Assembly: GCF_032362555.1 (NCBI RefSeq)
Contig: NC_083520.1
Span: 1-64,000, forward strand
From: Amyelois transitella
Taxonomy: Eukaryota; Arthropoda; Insecta; Lepidoptera; Pyralidae
Reading direction: 5' to 3'
DNA length: 64,000 bases
Shown here: positions 13,501 to 22,778 of the stretch, piece by piece
How positions within the stretch are numbered: the first letter of the stretch is position 1
Layout of the letters: each line of letters opens with the position of its first letter
Translations under genes and position numbers: made by a program
Notes under the pieces: generated by a model
Told to the model about the DNA's origin: nothing
What the model saw: only the letters and a program-made list of their open reading frames with translations
Database searches by the model: none

Positions 13501-16500
13501 TAGTCGTTTACTAATGTTAATGTTCATACCAGATAGGTTATAATTGGTTGTCTTCCTTATTACTATTTAATATTATTAAAATATGGATATTAAAAAAAAA
13601 CAATTTGAATAAATTATTAATTACAAAATCTTTTTGAGCCTGTACAGGTTGGTTTCGGCACACGTGGAGGGTGTGAAGCTGCAGTGCATGCCGTGCGCAC
13701 CTTTACTCATTCCAATATGTGCGAAGTTCTTTTAAAACTAGATGTCAAAAACGCCTTTAATTCGGTCAACAGGGATACCTTGCTGAATGAAATTAAATTG
13801 CATGTTCCGGAATTGTACAACTTTTTACTACAATGCTACCATACTCCTTCAAAATTAGTACACAAATATAATGAGATTGATTCGGCCACGGGTTGTCAGC
13901 AGGGTGATCCCCTCGGTCCAGCTATTTTCAGTTTGGCAATTAACTCAATAATTCACGGTTTAAATTCAAAATTAAACGTATGGTACCTTGATGACGGAAC
14001 CCTAGGTGGAGACTTTAAAACAGTTTTGAAAGATTTAATTGATATAAAAAACAAGTTCTCTAATATTGGTCTGGAATTAAATTTTGTTAAATGTGAATTA
14101 TATATTTCTGAAACTTTAAATACATCTTTGGCATCTCAAATTATTCAAAATTTTAATAACATAGCCCCTAATATTAAAATTTTGACAAAAGATAGTCTCT
14201 ACCTACTTGGTTCACCGATATTTGATGAGGCCATACCTTCCCTTCTTAGTAAATCAATTTCAAAATTCACTGACTATTCGGACCGCCTCACCAAAATTAG
14301 CAGTCACTCTGCGTTATTCGTTCTAAAATTCTGTTTATTCATACCAAAATTAACTTACCTGCTCCGTTGTTGCCCTATTTGGAAATACCCCACTTTGGTC
14401 CAACCTATTGATCAACTTTTAAAAAATAAAATTGAATTAATACTCAACATAAGTTTTGGCGAAGAGGCATGGACCCAAGCCTCCCTTCCAATTAGGAATG
14501 GAGGCTTAGGAATCCGAAAAATTTCTTGTGTAGCCCTGCCGGCCTTCTTGTCCTCTATCCACAGCACATCTAATCTCGTAGGTAATATTCTTAAGGTCCC
14601 TGCGACTACAAACTACGAGATTGCGTGCTTGGATGAGGCCACAAATGCCTGGCTAACCGGACCGAGTCCAAATCTACCCTCCAAGCTACAAAGCCAAAGG
14701 GCCTGGGATTCCATTTCATCTAATTTTATTTTCAGTTCTCTTTTGGAAAATTCCTTTAGCAGAGATAGGGCTAGACTATTAGCCGTGTCCAGACCAGAGT
14801 CCGGACATTGGCTTCATGCCTATCCATCTCCTGCTTTAGGAACTTTTCTAAATCCCCTAACTCTTCGCGTGGCTGTCGGTCTCAGAGTCGGGGCTGAAGT
14901 CTGTGTGGACCACAGCTGTGCCTCTTGTGGGGTTTCTGTTGATCGCCTAGGTCACCATGGCCTTGCCTGCTCCTCGGGTGCCGGCCGCCAATCCCGCTAT
15001 GCTGCTCTCAATGACATCCTGAGATGGGCGCTTGTCAGCGCCGACGTCCCCGTGGCCCTTGAGCCCCAGATCGTGCGAGACGATGGCAAGCGCCCCGACG
15101 GGATGTCATTGATACCCTGGCGCATGGGTCGCGCGCTGGTCTGGGACGCCACTTGCGCAGATACGCTGGCGGCGTCCTACCTCCCTGCGACCAGTAAACA
15201 GGCTGGTGCGGCGGCGGACGCCCGGGAGCGCTTCAAGACCAATAAATACAGTTATCTTGGCACCCAGTACGAGTTCGTACCGTTTGGTGTCGAGACACTT
15301 GGTCCTTGGGGCAAGGGCGCGCGGGAGCTCCACAAGGCGCTCAGCAAACGCCTGAGGGAGGCAACAGGAGACCCTCGCGCGGGCAGCTTTCTTGCGCAGC
15401 GTATTGCTATTGCAATACAGCGCGGGAATGCTGCCTGCGTGATGGGAACCCTTCCTAGGGGTCCAAATTTAAACAATAATGTTTTTGGCTTGTAATTTAG
15501 AATAGTTTTTAAACGGTTTTATTTAGCTCACCCCGTTTGTTTTATTTATTCTTGGGTCAAATTTAGTAATTCAAATTTCACCCTCTTCCTGTCAACCGAT
15601 TAATCTGAAATTTTGTATACACTTTGGATTTTGGTGACAATATAATTATGTTTATTCATTATCATTATAAATTCAAGATGGCCGCCGTTACAAAATGGCG
15701 GATAATTTAGGTTTCATTAATCCCATCAATATGGGTATCAAATGAAAGGGCTCAACAAGCAAAATACAATATACTATAAAAAATTGAAATCCAAGATGGC
15801 GGCCTCTACAAAATGGCGGATAACTTAGGTTTTATCAATCCCATCAACATGGGTATCAAATGAAAGGTCTCAACAAGTAGAATACAATTTACTATTCAAA
15901 ATTAAAATCTAAGCAGTGGGATAAAATGTAGCCTATGTTACTCCTGAAGGTTAAGTCTATCCCTGTGCCAAATTTCATTCAAATCGGTCCAGTAGTTTTT
16001 GAGTTTATTCGTTACAAAAACAAATAAAAATAGGTAAAAAAACTTTTTAAGTTAAACGGTTTTATGTTAAACATACATTGCAATGTTTAATATAAATGTA
16101 CTAAAAACCAAAAAATAAAAAAATAGGTAAAAAAACTTTTTAAGTTAAACGGTTTTATGTTAAACATACATTGCAATGTTTAATATAAATGTACTAAAAC
16201 CCAAAAAATAATAAAATAGATACAGTCGTGGGAATTATAAACATATGCATAGACTAGACTAAAATAAAACCGTGGGGCACGTCAATTGTCTACAATCGTT
16301 GATTAAAATGTTTGTTTTGTAATGTTACACTATAATTAGGCAGTTGTTCAACCGACAACGATGGACGTGTGATAAGTAGGGCTAGAATGTGGAAACAAGT
16401 TAGCAAGCTCGATTAAGCGAGTTTTAGGGTTCCATAATGTTGAGCGAGTAGTACTTTTATCATAAGTTTTGTCGATTAAAGACAAACTACGAGCAGTGAA

Positions 16501-19338
16501 ACGATTCCTCGCTAGCCAGCAAAATAGTAAGTAATTTGCGCACCGTATGCGGGCCAACTGCCTAACGACGAATTAAACGATTCTTCTATCGCACATTAAG
16601 TCTATAATTTGTAGACAATTGACGTGCCCCACGGTTTTATTTTAGTCTAGTCTATGCATATGTTTATAATTCCCACGACTGTATCTATTTTATTATTTTT
16701 TGGGTTTTAGTACATTTATATTAAACATTGCAATGTATGTTTAACATAAAACCGTTTTTTATTATTATAAAATAATTAATATTAGTTTAAATTATTTAAT
16801 TAGGTATATTTATTATTAGTACTTTTCTGATTAATTATAAACAATTGTATCTTAACAATTACTTTGAAAAATAAAGGTCAAGCTTTAAAAAAAAAAAAAA
16901 AAAATTTGAATAAATAATAAGATAATAAAGGCAAGTTCCTTATCACTATGCGAGACGGGAGTCAAAGTTCGTGCGCATTTCTCAGATAACAACCTCACAT
17001 TGTATTGATACCGCCAACAAGATCATTTGACAGCAAATTTCATTACGGATAATATAATTTTTTTAAGAAAGTTCTTTTATTTAAAACCTCTTTGTTTGAC
17101 TTATTAGTACCTATCTTATCTACCTACTTGAAACAAAGCCAGTTTATTCCCGTCATGTTGCCTTATATTTACATTAACATCAAGATTTTTGCGTGGCAGC
17201 TGGACAATTTCGTAATCTTTATTTGGTTGCGAGTAATTATTATTGAAAGTATTGCTCTTAGGAGAGTTGTCACTATGTTGGTTTTTAACTGAAGCTGTTG
17301 AGAAATAGGAACTACATAGTAATGTCAACAGAGGGGACTCAGCTGGTACTTTGCTGGCAGTGTTAGAAGACAAAGAATCTTTCTTGGTTGTAATAATATC
17401 ATTCTCACTCATTAACAGATTTATTTACGCTTGAAGTACTCAAAAATGATGAAATGGTATTCTGACCTGAGGTTCTGCCTTCAGGGTCAAATCGTCAGGC
17501 TTGAGATGGGGCGGTATGGCCTGCAGAGCCTGGTGCAGCTCGGCGGGCGCGGGCGCGGGCGCGGGGCGGGCGTGCGCGGCGCGCAGCGCGAGCGAGTGCT
17601 CGGCGCGCAGCAGCAGCAGCGCGCGCGGCGAGCCCAGCGCCGCCGTCTCGCGCGCGCGCACGCCGGCCAGCGCGTCCAGCGCCGCCGACAGCGAGTACGT
17701 GGCGCGCCGCCGCCACTGCCCCGCCTCTTCCCACTCGCACTTCGTCTTGGAGCCAACATATTTTAGTATTTATATAGAAGCAGCTAGATTTAGCTCTGAA
17801 TTGTTGAATTCATGTAAACTGTCACAATTCAAGACTGTTGGCTCTGTCTACCCCGTGAGGGACATAGACTAGGCACAGGAACTTTGTAAAGAATTGTAGT
17901 TTGATTTAAACCTAATACAAAATTTTATACACTCTGTACATACATAAATCTATACAAAATTGCAAATACATAAAAAAAAATTTGATTTTTACTTTCTATT
18001 AACTATTATTACAATTTCATGATCGTCAATTAATCTGAACAATGTATTCTCTCGTTCACATTTCTAGTTTGAGTAATTGTGAAGTTCATGTTGTTGAAGA
18101 AAATGCTGCAGTGCGGTTTGCTACTGCTTCTTCTGCACTGACGCTTTGGAAGTGGCAGTTAACTTAGTTTTAAGTAATTCATTTAACTTCAACCAATGTT
18201 GTGAAACCAAAAGATATGACAATTATTAAGTGATATGAAGTATCCCATAAATTCTCGTATGAATAACATTTTTGAATTTTTGAGACATGACTTATTGTAT
18301 TTATGCTAAATGCCACAAACTAAACGAACAGTTAAAATTGCCAAAATTTAAATATCATTCACACTCCACTGAATCAAGAAATATGATTTAACCAGGAACT
18401 TTAAATTAATTACATAAAACACTAAGATACCAAATAAAAGTTTTGTTAATTCTTATAAGAGTATCTGCTTCTATCTATCTAGTTGTTCGAGGTAAAAAAT
18501 GTGTAGGTAGGTACTCTCAGTAACTATTAAATCTGCATAGGCACTAATAAACAAAATTATTTAAAAAAAAATGAACACCTTTGTTTTGTAAATGGTTGTG
18601 AGTGAAGAAGACTCGTACAGCACATCGCAGGGCCCAGACACGTCCGTCTCTTTGCTTTCACCGTCAATAGCTCGAAACTTGAAAAAACACACTTTGGTTG
18701 AAATACAAGTACCTACTTAATAAAATTTGCTTGGCTGTTCAGATTTTATTTAATAATCACTTATTTAAATAAATAACAAATTCTTAACAATACATTACCT
18801 GAAAAAGACTGATGATAGACTTCTTATAATTGAGCAGGTCCACCGGATCTTTGTCGTCCAGATATGCAGTCTGCACGATGCCGTGCGTCAGCCGCGCGTA
18901 GAACGCGGACTCTCCCAGGGAGCCCCACGAGGACGCCGCGGAGACCTCGCCCTTCTTGCCTGCCGTGTACAGCTGGGGCGATTCCAGCTGAATCAGATGT
19001 TACTGTTATCGGATCAACCCAGCGATTTGCAGGTCCACCATCACAGTGCAGTAAGTACTTACGTGGAACTTTAACAGGAAGTCGGTTTCCTGGCTGCTCC
19101 ATACCGGCTCCACTCTCACGACCGCCTTTATTCTATAACCGATCGATCTCCCGCTCTCGAGCTCATCATTAATTGATACTGAAGTGTTTAGATCGTATAA
19201 GACCGGTGTTTGAAACAATTTAAACTCGCCGTATTCTCGCGGAACTGATGAAGTAGAAGCCAAATATAATGGAAAAATAAAAAGATATATAAATAATCTG
19301 ATTAAATGTTGACTGCTATAAGATTTATATAAAAACAT
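1507..19338 (-). CDS. Mtp: Microsomal triglyceride transfer protein large subunit
   Basis: Eleven coding exons: 19338-19063, 18987-18799, 18677-18579, 17745-17467, 12991-12792, 12697-12400, 10891-10495, 2838-2705, 2488-2336, 2110-1937, 1851-1507. They total 2544 nt and every junction keeps phase, giving 847 aa (human MTTP is 894). MTP is an ER-lumen lipid transfer protein that partners with PDI and lipidates apoB/apolipophorin-type lipoproteins; in insects it supports lipophorin assembly. Residues 1 to about 28 are a hydrophobic signal peptide. SIGYRIKA (about 66-73) matches the N-terminal beta-barrel SVGYRISS, and SIISLFQ followed by TDVSGPC matches ASLFQ and VDISGNC of vertebrate MTTP. The middle exons encode the Ala/Leu-rich helical lipovitellin-like domain, and the last exons the beta-sheet C-terminus. 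The start is the Met at 19338 because it directly precedes the signal sequence; an in-frame Met at 19395 is possible. Exons are strongly GC-rich and introns AT-rich. Confidence 0.92.
2155..2335 (-). other. Mtp intron 9 (plus strand A-run)
   Basis: Mtp intron between the 2488-2336 and 2110-1937 exons spans 2111-2335; it includes an A-rich run at 2188-2208. No other feature seen. Confidence 0.6.
3042..4819. mobile_element. TIR element with TTAA-like flanks, hosting a Helitron
   Basis: CACGTTGAACGCC at 3042-3054 is repeated inverted at 807-819 of the 4.8-kb row (4807-4819). The left flank is TTAA (3038-3041) and the right flank CTAA, suggesting a decayed piggyBac-type TTAA target. Inside, a unit containing CACACCGGTG/GCTCACCGGT followed by CCGAACGG or CTAAACGG recurs near 3060, 3234, 4712 and 4757. 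No transposase frame was seen, so it is non-autonomous. It lies in Mtp intron 7 and is interrupted by the Helitron at 3692-4418. Confidence 0.5.
3692..4418 (+). mobile_element. Non-autonomous Helitron A
   Basis: Starts A|TCTATATATATAAAAC and ends GCGGGCGGAAAGCTAG|T, with a small GC hairpin before the CTAG end. This is the terminal structure of Helitrons inserted between A and T. Internal sequence contains two related blocks with CAACCCCCAAGGGGGGGAAA (near 3837 and 4117), an internal duplication. No Rep/helicase coding. Confidence 0.65.
5028..5901 (-). mobile_element. Non-autonomous Helitron B, minus orientation
   Basis: On the minus strand it starts A|TCACTACATAGTATAAAAC and ends GTGGGTCAGCTAG|T, again the A|TC...CTAG|T signature. 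The ACACGCAAACGAAGTTGCG stretch near the end can form a hairpin. No long open frame inside. Confidence 0.6.
6040..6790 (+). pseudogene. Decayed BEL/Pao gag-protease remnant
   Basis: Broken frames carry BEL/Pao hallmarks: EKLDPETRKQWEL near 6100, a zinc-knuckle-like CRICHQRHHSLLHH near 6455, VLLPTALVTVK near 6575, and the protease region IRTIIDQSSLACFITEAAV near 6640-6700. Stops and frameshifts interrupt it. No LTRs or RT of this class were recognised nearby, so only a fragment remains inside Mtp intron 7. Confidence 0.6.
7070..8080 (+). pseudogene. Jockey-like LINE reverse transcriptase fragment
   Basis: Successive frames show LNLKKSEDHWGMS (near 7160), DLTKAFDCVDHRTLL (near 7345), GVPQGSILGPFLFL (near 7505) and LFADDD (near 7595). 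The longest open piece, 7613-8047, continues with the thumb region (NANKIQCIKF, FLGITLDSNLKW, SYGLLFWG). At least three frameshifts or stops separate the blocks, so it is dead. It is 5'-truncated and lies in Mtp intron 7. Confidence 0.75.
8326..8412 (+). repeat. 3' end fragment of the RTE-like LINE
   Basis: Encodes VMNVDEAKEVCRDRGK, the last residues of the RTE ORF found at 9306-10264, followed by the same TATGTATGT-type tail. A solo 3' tail insertion. Confidence 0.7.
8413..9285. other. AT-rich intron stretch with a short hairpin
   Basis: Within Mtp intron 7. A 12-bp inverted repeat (TGACTATACCCA / TGGGTATAGTCA) with a 3-nt loop sits at 8559-8585. No coding, RNA gene or other recognisable repeat seen. 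Confidence 0.4.
9286..10264 (-). mobile_element. 5'-truncated RTE-like LINE, RT 3' half intact
   Basis: An open frame from about 10264 down to 9306 encodes the C-terminal half of an RTE-type reverse transcriptase: GVRQGCVASPWLFNLFMDS, then YADD (CLLYADDQVILA), VYLGSKFTSDG, RGVLVPTLKYGSESW, and MLRWFGHVERM near the C-terminus. The apurinic endonuclease and first RT motifs are missing because of 5' truncation. The 3' end is a (CATA/TATG)n tail at 9286-9303, the typical RTE microsatellite tail. Insertion is in the same orientation as Mtp, in its intron 7. Fragments of the same family occur at 8326-8412 and 55693-55862. Confidence 0.85.
11095..12263 (+). mobile_element. 5'-truncated Jockey-like LINE with A-rich tail
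   Basis: An open frame to 11944 starts at the RT active site FADDMKVF and continues through the thumb region: DLNPSKCCVITY, VRDLGVEHD, YVRTHLEYASQVWNP, RLENIQRKFVKYL. About 300 bp of 3' UTR follows, then an AAAATAAAA-type A-rich tail at 12224-12263. The element is cut off at the 5' side in the middle of RT, as usual for LINE insertions. The surviving frame has no internal stop, suggesting it is not old. It lies antisense inside Mtp intron 6. Confidence 0.8.
13602..13614. repeat. Left target-site duplication of the RLE LINE
   Basis: The 13-bp AATTTGAATAAAT occurs here and again at 16903-16915, directly after the poly(A) tail. It defines the ends of one insertion of about 3.3 kb. Confidence 0.8.
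15660..15905 (+). repeat. Two tandem ~125-bp units in LINE 3' UTR
   Basis: The blocks starting AAGATGGCCGCCGTTACAAA (15675) and AAGATGGCGGCCTCTACAAA (15793) each continue with ATGGCGGATAA, CCCATCAA-ATGGGTATC and AATGAAAGG-CTCAACAAG. Period about 118-125 bp. Function unknown. Confidence 0.7.
16031..16216 (+). repeat. Two tandem 93-bp units
   Basis: TAGGTAAAAAAACTTTTTAA begins at 16031 and again at 16124; the following 80 bp are nearly identical. The second unit runs into the left arm of the large inverted repeat. Confidence 0.75.
16147..16757. repeat. Perfect 149-bp inverted repeat with 313-bp loop
   Basis: Arms 16147-16295 and 16609-16757 are exact reverse complements by eye. The loop is 16296-16608. 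The whole hairpin lies inside the LINE insertion, between its stop codon and its A tail. The loop has no recognised feature. Confidence 0.9.
17116..17412 (-). other. Orphan 98-aa open frame in Mtp intron 4
   Basis: ATG-initiated frame of 98 aa, 55 nt downstream of the Mtp exon ending at 17467. It is Asn/Ser-rich, with DYEIVQLPRKNLDVNVNIRQ near the end, and has mixed codon usage unlike the GC-rich exons around it. I do not recognise a family. It could be a transposon fragment or chance. Confidence 0.25.
17831..17875 (+). repeat. 3' fragment of SINE-like repeat
   Basis: Contains the family 3' motif ACTGTTGGCTCTGTCTACCC with GTGAGGGACATAGAC. See the full copy at 44325-44598. Confidence 0.6.
18090..18200 (-). 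repeat. Interspersed repeat, GCGTCAGTGCAGAAGAAGC family
   Basis: The reverse complement shares about 100 bp with 40326-40410 and 41580-41760, centred on AAGCGTCAGTGCAGAAGAAGC and CTGCAGTATTTTCTTCAACA. A dispersed family of unknown class, in Mtp intron 3. Confidence 0.6.
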
Positions 19339-19395
19339 TTTAAACAAAACAACTATTAGGTACAAACTATATCCACTAGCGCAAGCGCAACACAA

Positions 19396-19560
19396 AACAT
19401 AACACGGTACTGACTGACTGTCTGAGGTTGTGGGTGATTGGTCGGCTGGACTGTGACGTTAGTACATGTTGTGATTGATATTGACAGTGACAATACTTAT
19501 CTAAGCGACCACGGCGGAGATTATGTACAACTTAGAAAATAAAATTACTTTATAATCAAT
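19396..19560 (-). promoter_or_regulatory. Likely Mtp promoter region
   Basis: Immediately upstream of the first Mtp coding exon. An ATTGG on plus (CCAAT on minus) at about 19438 is the only motif I can point to. No clear TATA box or initiator. Confidence 0.3.
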
Positions 19561-19596
19561 TTTTAACATTAGCGTAAAGCTTACAAACGGTTTCTT

Positions 19597-19800
19597 GTCG
19601 TGTGGTTTCCGTCACGTTAGAATAGGAACACATCTCTTCCTCATTACAAGGGAAAGAAGCACATTCATCTAGTGCCAGTTCCCATGCTGACTGTGCAAAC
19701 CATAGCGTGTGCTAACTACTTACTTCTCCTCCCTTGCATATTGTTAAACTTAATATCAAGGGAAAGGCTAATAATCTGGGATTCTTCTTATATAATTATA
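19597..19800 (+). repeat. Diverged SINE-like repeat
   Basis: GTCGTGTGGTTTCCGTCACG, followed by AATAGGAACACATCTCTTCC and AAGGGAAAGGCTAATAATCTGGGATTC spread over 190 bp, follows the order of the family copy at 44325-44598, with heavy divergence. Confidence 0.4.
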
Positions 19801-19817
19801 TCTACCTTTGATGGGAT

Positions 19818-20003
19818 GCGAGTGCTCAGCATATTCTCCTTATAGTTAAGTTGCCAAACGTTAGTAACCTAGTTTCCTTATCAATTAACTTCTTTGCATT
19901 TAAATTTAATGCGAGTGCTCAGCATATTCTCCTTATAGTTAAGTTGCCAAACGTTAGTAACCTAGTTTCCTTATCAATTAACTTCTTTGCATTTAAATCG
20001 ACA
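19818..20003. repeat. 93-bp tandem duplication at CsRn1 break
   Basis: GCGAGTGCTCAGCATATTCT starts at 19818 and again at 19911; the two 93-bp units are nearly identical. This places a duplicated piece of the protease region at the truncated end of the element. Confidence 0.85.
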
Positions 20004-21649
20004 ATCAAGTTATGATGAGTCAAAAAATCGGCACCTAATATTGCCTGATTAACATCAGCAATTACAAAAGTCCAATGATAAGGGCGTCGAAGATTTAAAT
20101 TTAATGTCAAGTGTTTTATACCAAATGTCTTAATTTCACTATTATTAGCCGCAAATAACTTATAGTCCGTACATGTTTCACGTTTTTGTTTACAGGTTGC
20201 CGGAATAACAGAAATATTCGCACCAGTATCCACTAAAAATTTAAGTTCATTTTCCCTGTCATAAACACATAGGCGGTGATTATTCGTAGGTACAATATTT
20301 CCCGCCGTCGATTGCACCTCCATTAGTTTTCCGTATTTTTTTCCGTTGGAGTTTTCCACGCACAGGGTTGCTCACATTTCCTCGCTCTATTCCTAAAACG
20401 ATAATGCCATTTGCATAACCAATTAGGATCATTAGGAGTCCTGGACTTTGACCTCGATCTGTTTCTAAAATTTTGTCGTCCTCGATATGATGATCGGCGA
20501 TGTTGACTCACCTCTTCACGCAAGGATGCTACTTCCAGGTGTAATTTATGCATCTGAGTCAACAGATCATTAACAGGAAACTGGGTACTCCCTGAAGATG
20601 TATTGTTAATTTCTGCGATATCAGAACTGCGTACACTTTCCATTATCTTGTCAGCAATCTTCGCTAAATTATCCAATGTTTGATCCTGACTTACTGTGAG
20701 TACAGCTCTCACGGATGATGGCAGACGAGCAATCCATAAATTATGCAATGTATGGTCGGAAACTTGCGCTTTTTGTCCTAATTCACGCATACGCCGCACT
20801 AATTGAGAAGGTTTTTGCATTCCCAATTCCATCTCGCCAACTAATTTTTGAAATTGACGTTCCGCACTTTCTTCATAAACTTGTAATAAACGTTCTTTAA
20901 TGGCCTTAAATTTATTAGTTTCAGGTGGCGACAATACAATATCACTAACTTGTTGCAATGCATCTCGATTCAACTTTGCTACCACTACATCAAAATTGGC
21001 TCCATCACTTTGCTTTTGAGGCAAAAGGATACTCTCAATCTGCGCGAACCATAAACGTGGCATTTCAGCCCAAAAATCCGGTAATCGGGCTTGAAGAGCG
21101 ATAGCAGCTAAATCCGTATTAGACGTACCTTGTGCCATTTTTGACGATCCTTGTAGCGGGGCTCCAGCACTTAAGTCCTTGTTCATTATTAATTAGTCCA
21201 AAACTCTTCACTAAATTGTCAACTGTTTATCACTAGTGTCTCTATTTATCGCAAATAACACTATGCACTTATATCTATTCCAGTAGACACTTAACAACTC
21301 TCACACTATTTTTTTAAAATGAAACACTAGGAAAATCGGGGTCACCAATTATAGGCTCCTACTAAATATGTAAAAATTAAATAATTTGTTTAATTAAAAT
21401 ATTCTTGAGTGCCTATTTTGTTATAGTGTGAGGGTCCTAATCTACTGGGAGCACCGCCACTGATCTTCAATAATAAATTGTTCTATATAATTAAATTTTA
21501 CTTTTATTAATGAATTAATTTTCAATAACTAAACAATACGTATACGCGTGAGGACCAGTGCGCAGTAACTGACCACACGCCATTCATTCGTCGCTCTCAT
21601 ACAAAATCGCTGACACATAACAGTCACACTTACATTGTGTCCCTACATC
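19825..21649 (-). mobile_element. Truncated CsRn1-type LTR retrotransposon
   Basis: Minus-strand order: LTR about 21649-21348 (begins TGTAGGGACACAATG), PBS at 21347-21336 (TGGTGACCCCGA, complementary to the 3' end of tRNA-Trp), gag at 21186-20323, and an overlapping protease frame at 20359-19919. Gag has LPDFWAEMPRLWFAQIE near residue 34 and an Arg/Ser-rich end; no intact zinc knuckle remains. Protease has the catalytic FLVDTGANISVIP. RT, RNase H, integrase and the second LTR are missing. Gag and protease overlap in different frames, as expected for a frameshift-expressed pol. It lies between Mtp and CalpC. Confidence 0.8.
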
Positions 21650-22215
21650 CTTTTATGACGATTTTGCTTTCCAATAGCCGACACCCTACGCCCACTTTTA
21701 CTCTAACAAAGATGCCCCGCCTGCCTTCACAACAAGCCGCGTAGCGCAGGCAGGGCATCTTGTTGATCAAGACAAAGGACTGTTTTCATTTCTTCTTTTA
21801 GGTTAGGCGATAGGCTAGAAGCCTGTCAAAATCTTCAATTCTATACTTTGGCCTAACTATAATTCTATAGTTTTGTGATGTGACATTTGGGACACGTCTT
21901 ACTCGTGGGAGATAGACGTGAGATGTGAAGAAAAAGTAAATGGATAGTAGTTTTTGCTTAACCTAATTTGTACTTACAAGTTAGGTCAGTAAAAGGTGAA
22001 ATGGGAAGGTAGATACACAAAATATGAATGGGCAGCCAAGGGCCATGGAATTCAGAATCCTTTTCAAAGTTCCAATTACTATGGGGGCAGCACTGAGCAT
22101 TTTAGACCTCATTGCCAGAAGAAATTAAACACATTTTCATTGAAAAAACATGTAATAATTATAAATTGCACAAATTGTTTAACGTTCTTTAGACACAAAA
22201 TAAACATTTTTACAA
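21650..22215. other. Intergenic stretch between CsRn1 element and CalpC 3' end
   Basis: Holds a GC-rich imperfect hairpin at about 21710-21761 (AGATGCCCCGCCTGC / GCAGGCAGGGCATCT). Otherwise AT-rich with nothing recognised. Confidence 0.4.
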
Positions 22216-22222
22216 ATCAATC

Positions 22223-22228
22223 TTTATT
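22223..22228 (-). promoter_or_regulatory. Candidate CalpC polyadenylation signal
   Basis: AATAAA on the minus strand about 550 nt past the CalpC stop. No closer canonical hexamer was noticed. Tentative. Confidence 0.3.
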
Positions 22229-22778
22229 TATAATACGGTGATGGAGTTAAAATATTTTGTCACACAGAGATGAAATACTTTTGAATTCGTAAAAATGTTA
22301 AGATATTCTACATATTTCTCTAATATTACTTATCTAGGAATAAGTTATAAACTTCCTATGATAAAGCGACTTTTATACATATATCTAAGTTATATATTTT
22401 AGATATAGTAAGAACACAATTATTTAACAACTACCTTAAATTATATCACAACATTCACAATACATGATAAACAAATGAGGAAACGTTTCATAAATAGATT
22501 GTTTTGTTATAAATATATAGCATTTGTACTGTAGACTATCAGCCATCCGTTGAAATCTTTGGTAGATGTCTTTAGTTGATTGTGGAATAAATACTGGAAA
22601 GGATAAATATTGACAGCGCCAGCAGAGTAGCGGCCGCAGACTGGTTTACATCTGTGTGCCACGCGGCCAAAGCGTCTCTGCTGCAATAACTAAGCCTAAA
22701 TCCTCTTGTTACGAAGAAATAACAATGAAGTATACAAATAGTAACTAGCGGCGGAGGCGGCGGCACCCCTGGCGCTGA

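Larger units (their letters stand above)
13615..16902 (+). mobile_element. LINE with YLDD RT and restriction-like endonuclease
   Basis: Insertion bounded by a 13-bp duplication and ending in AATAAAGGTCAAGC plus an A tail. The frame from about 13640 to 15495 is intact but 5'-truncated. RT motifs: VGFGTRGGCEAAVHAV, KLDVKNAFNSVNRD, GCQQGDPLGPAIFSLAI, and active site WYLDDGTLGG (residues about 99-107). The C-terminal part holds a CCHC-like cluster (CASCGVSVDRLGHHGLAC, about residues 412-430), then RQSRYAALND, GKRPDG and LVWDATC. This is the order expected for the CCHC plus R-PD-D restriction-like endonuclease of R2/CRE/NeSL-type LINEs. From about 14850 to 15450 the ORF is GC-rich, whereas the RT part is AT-rich. 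Antisense in Mtp intron 4. Confidence 0.8.
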
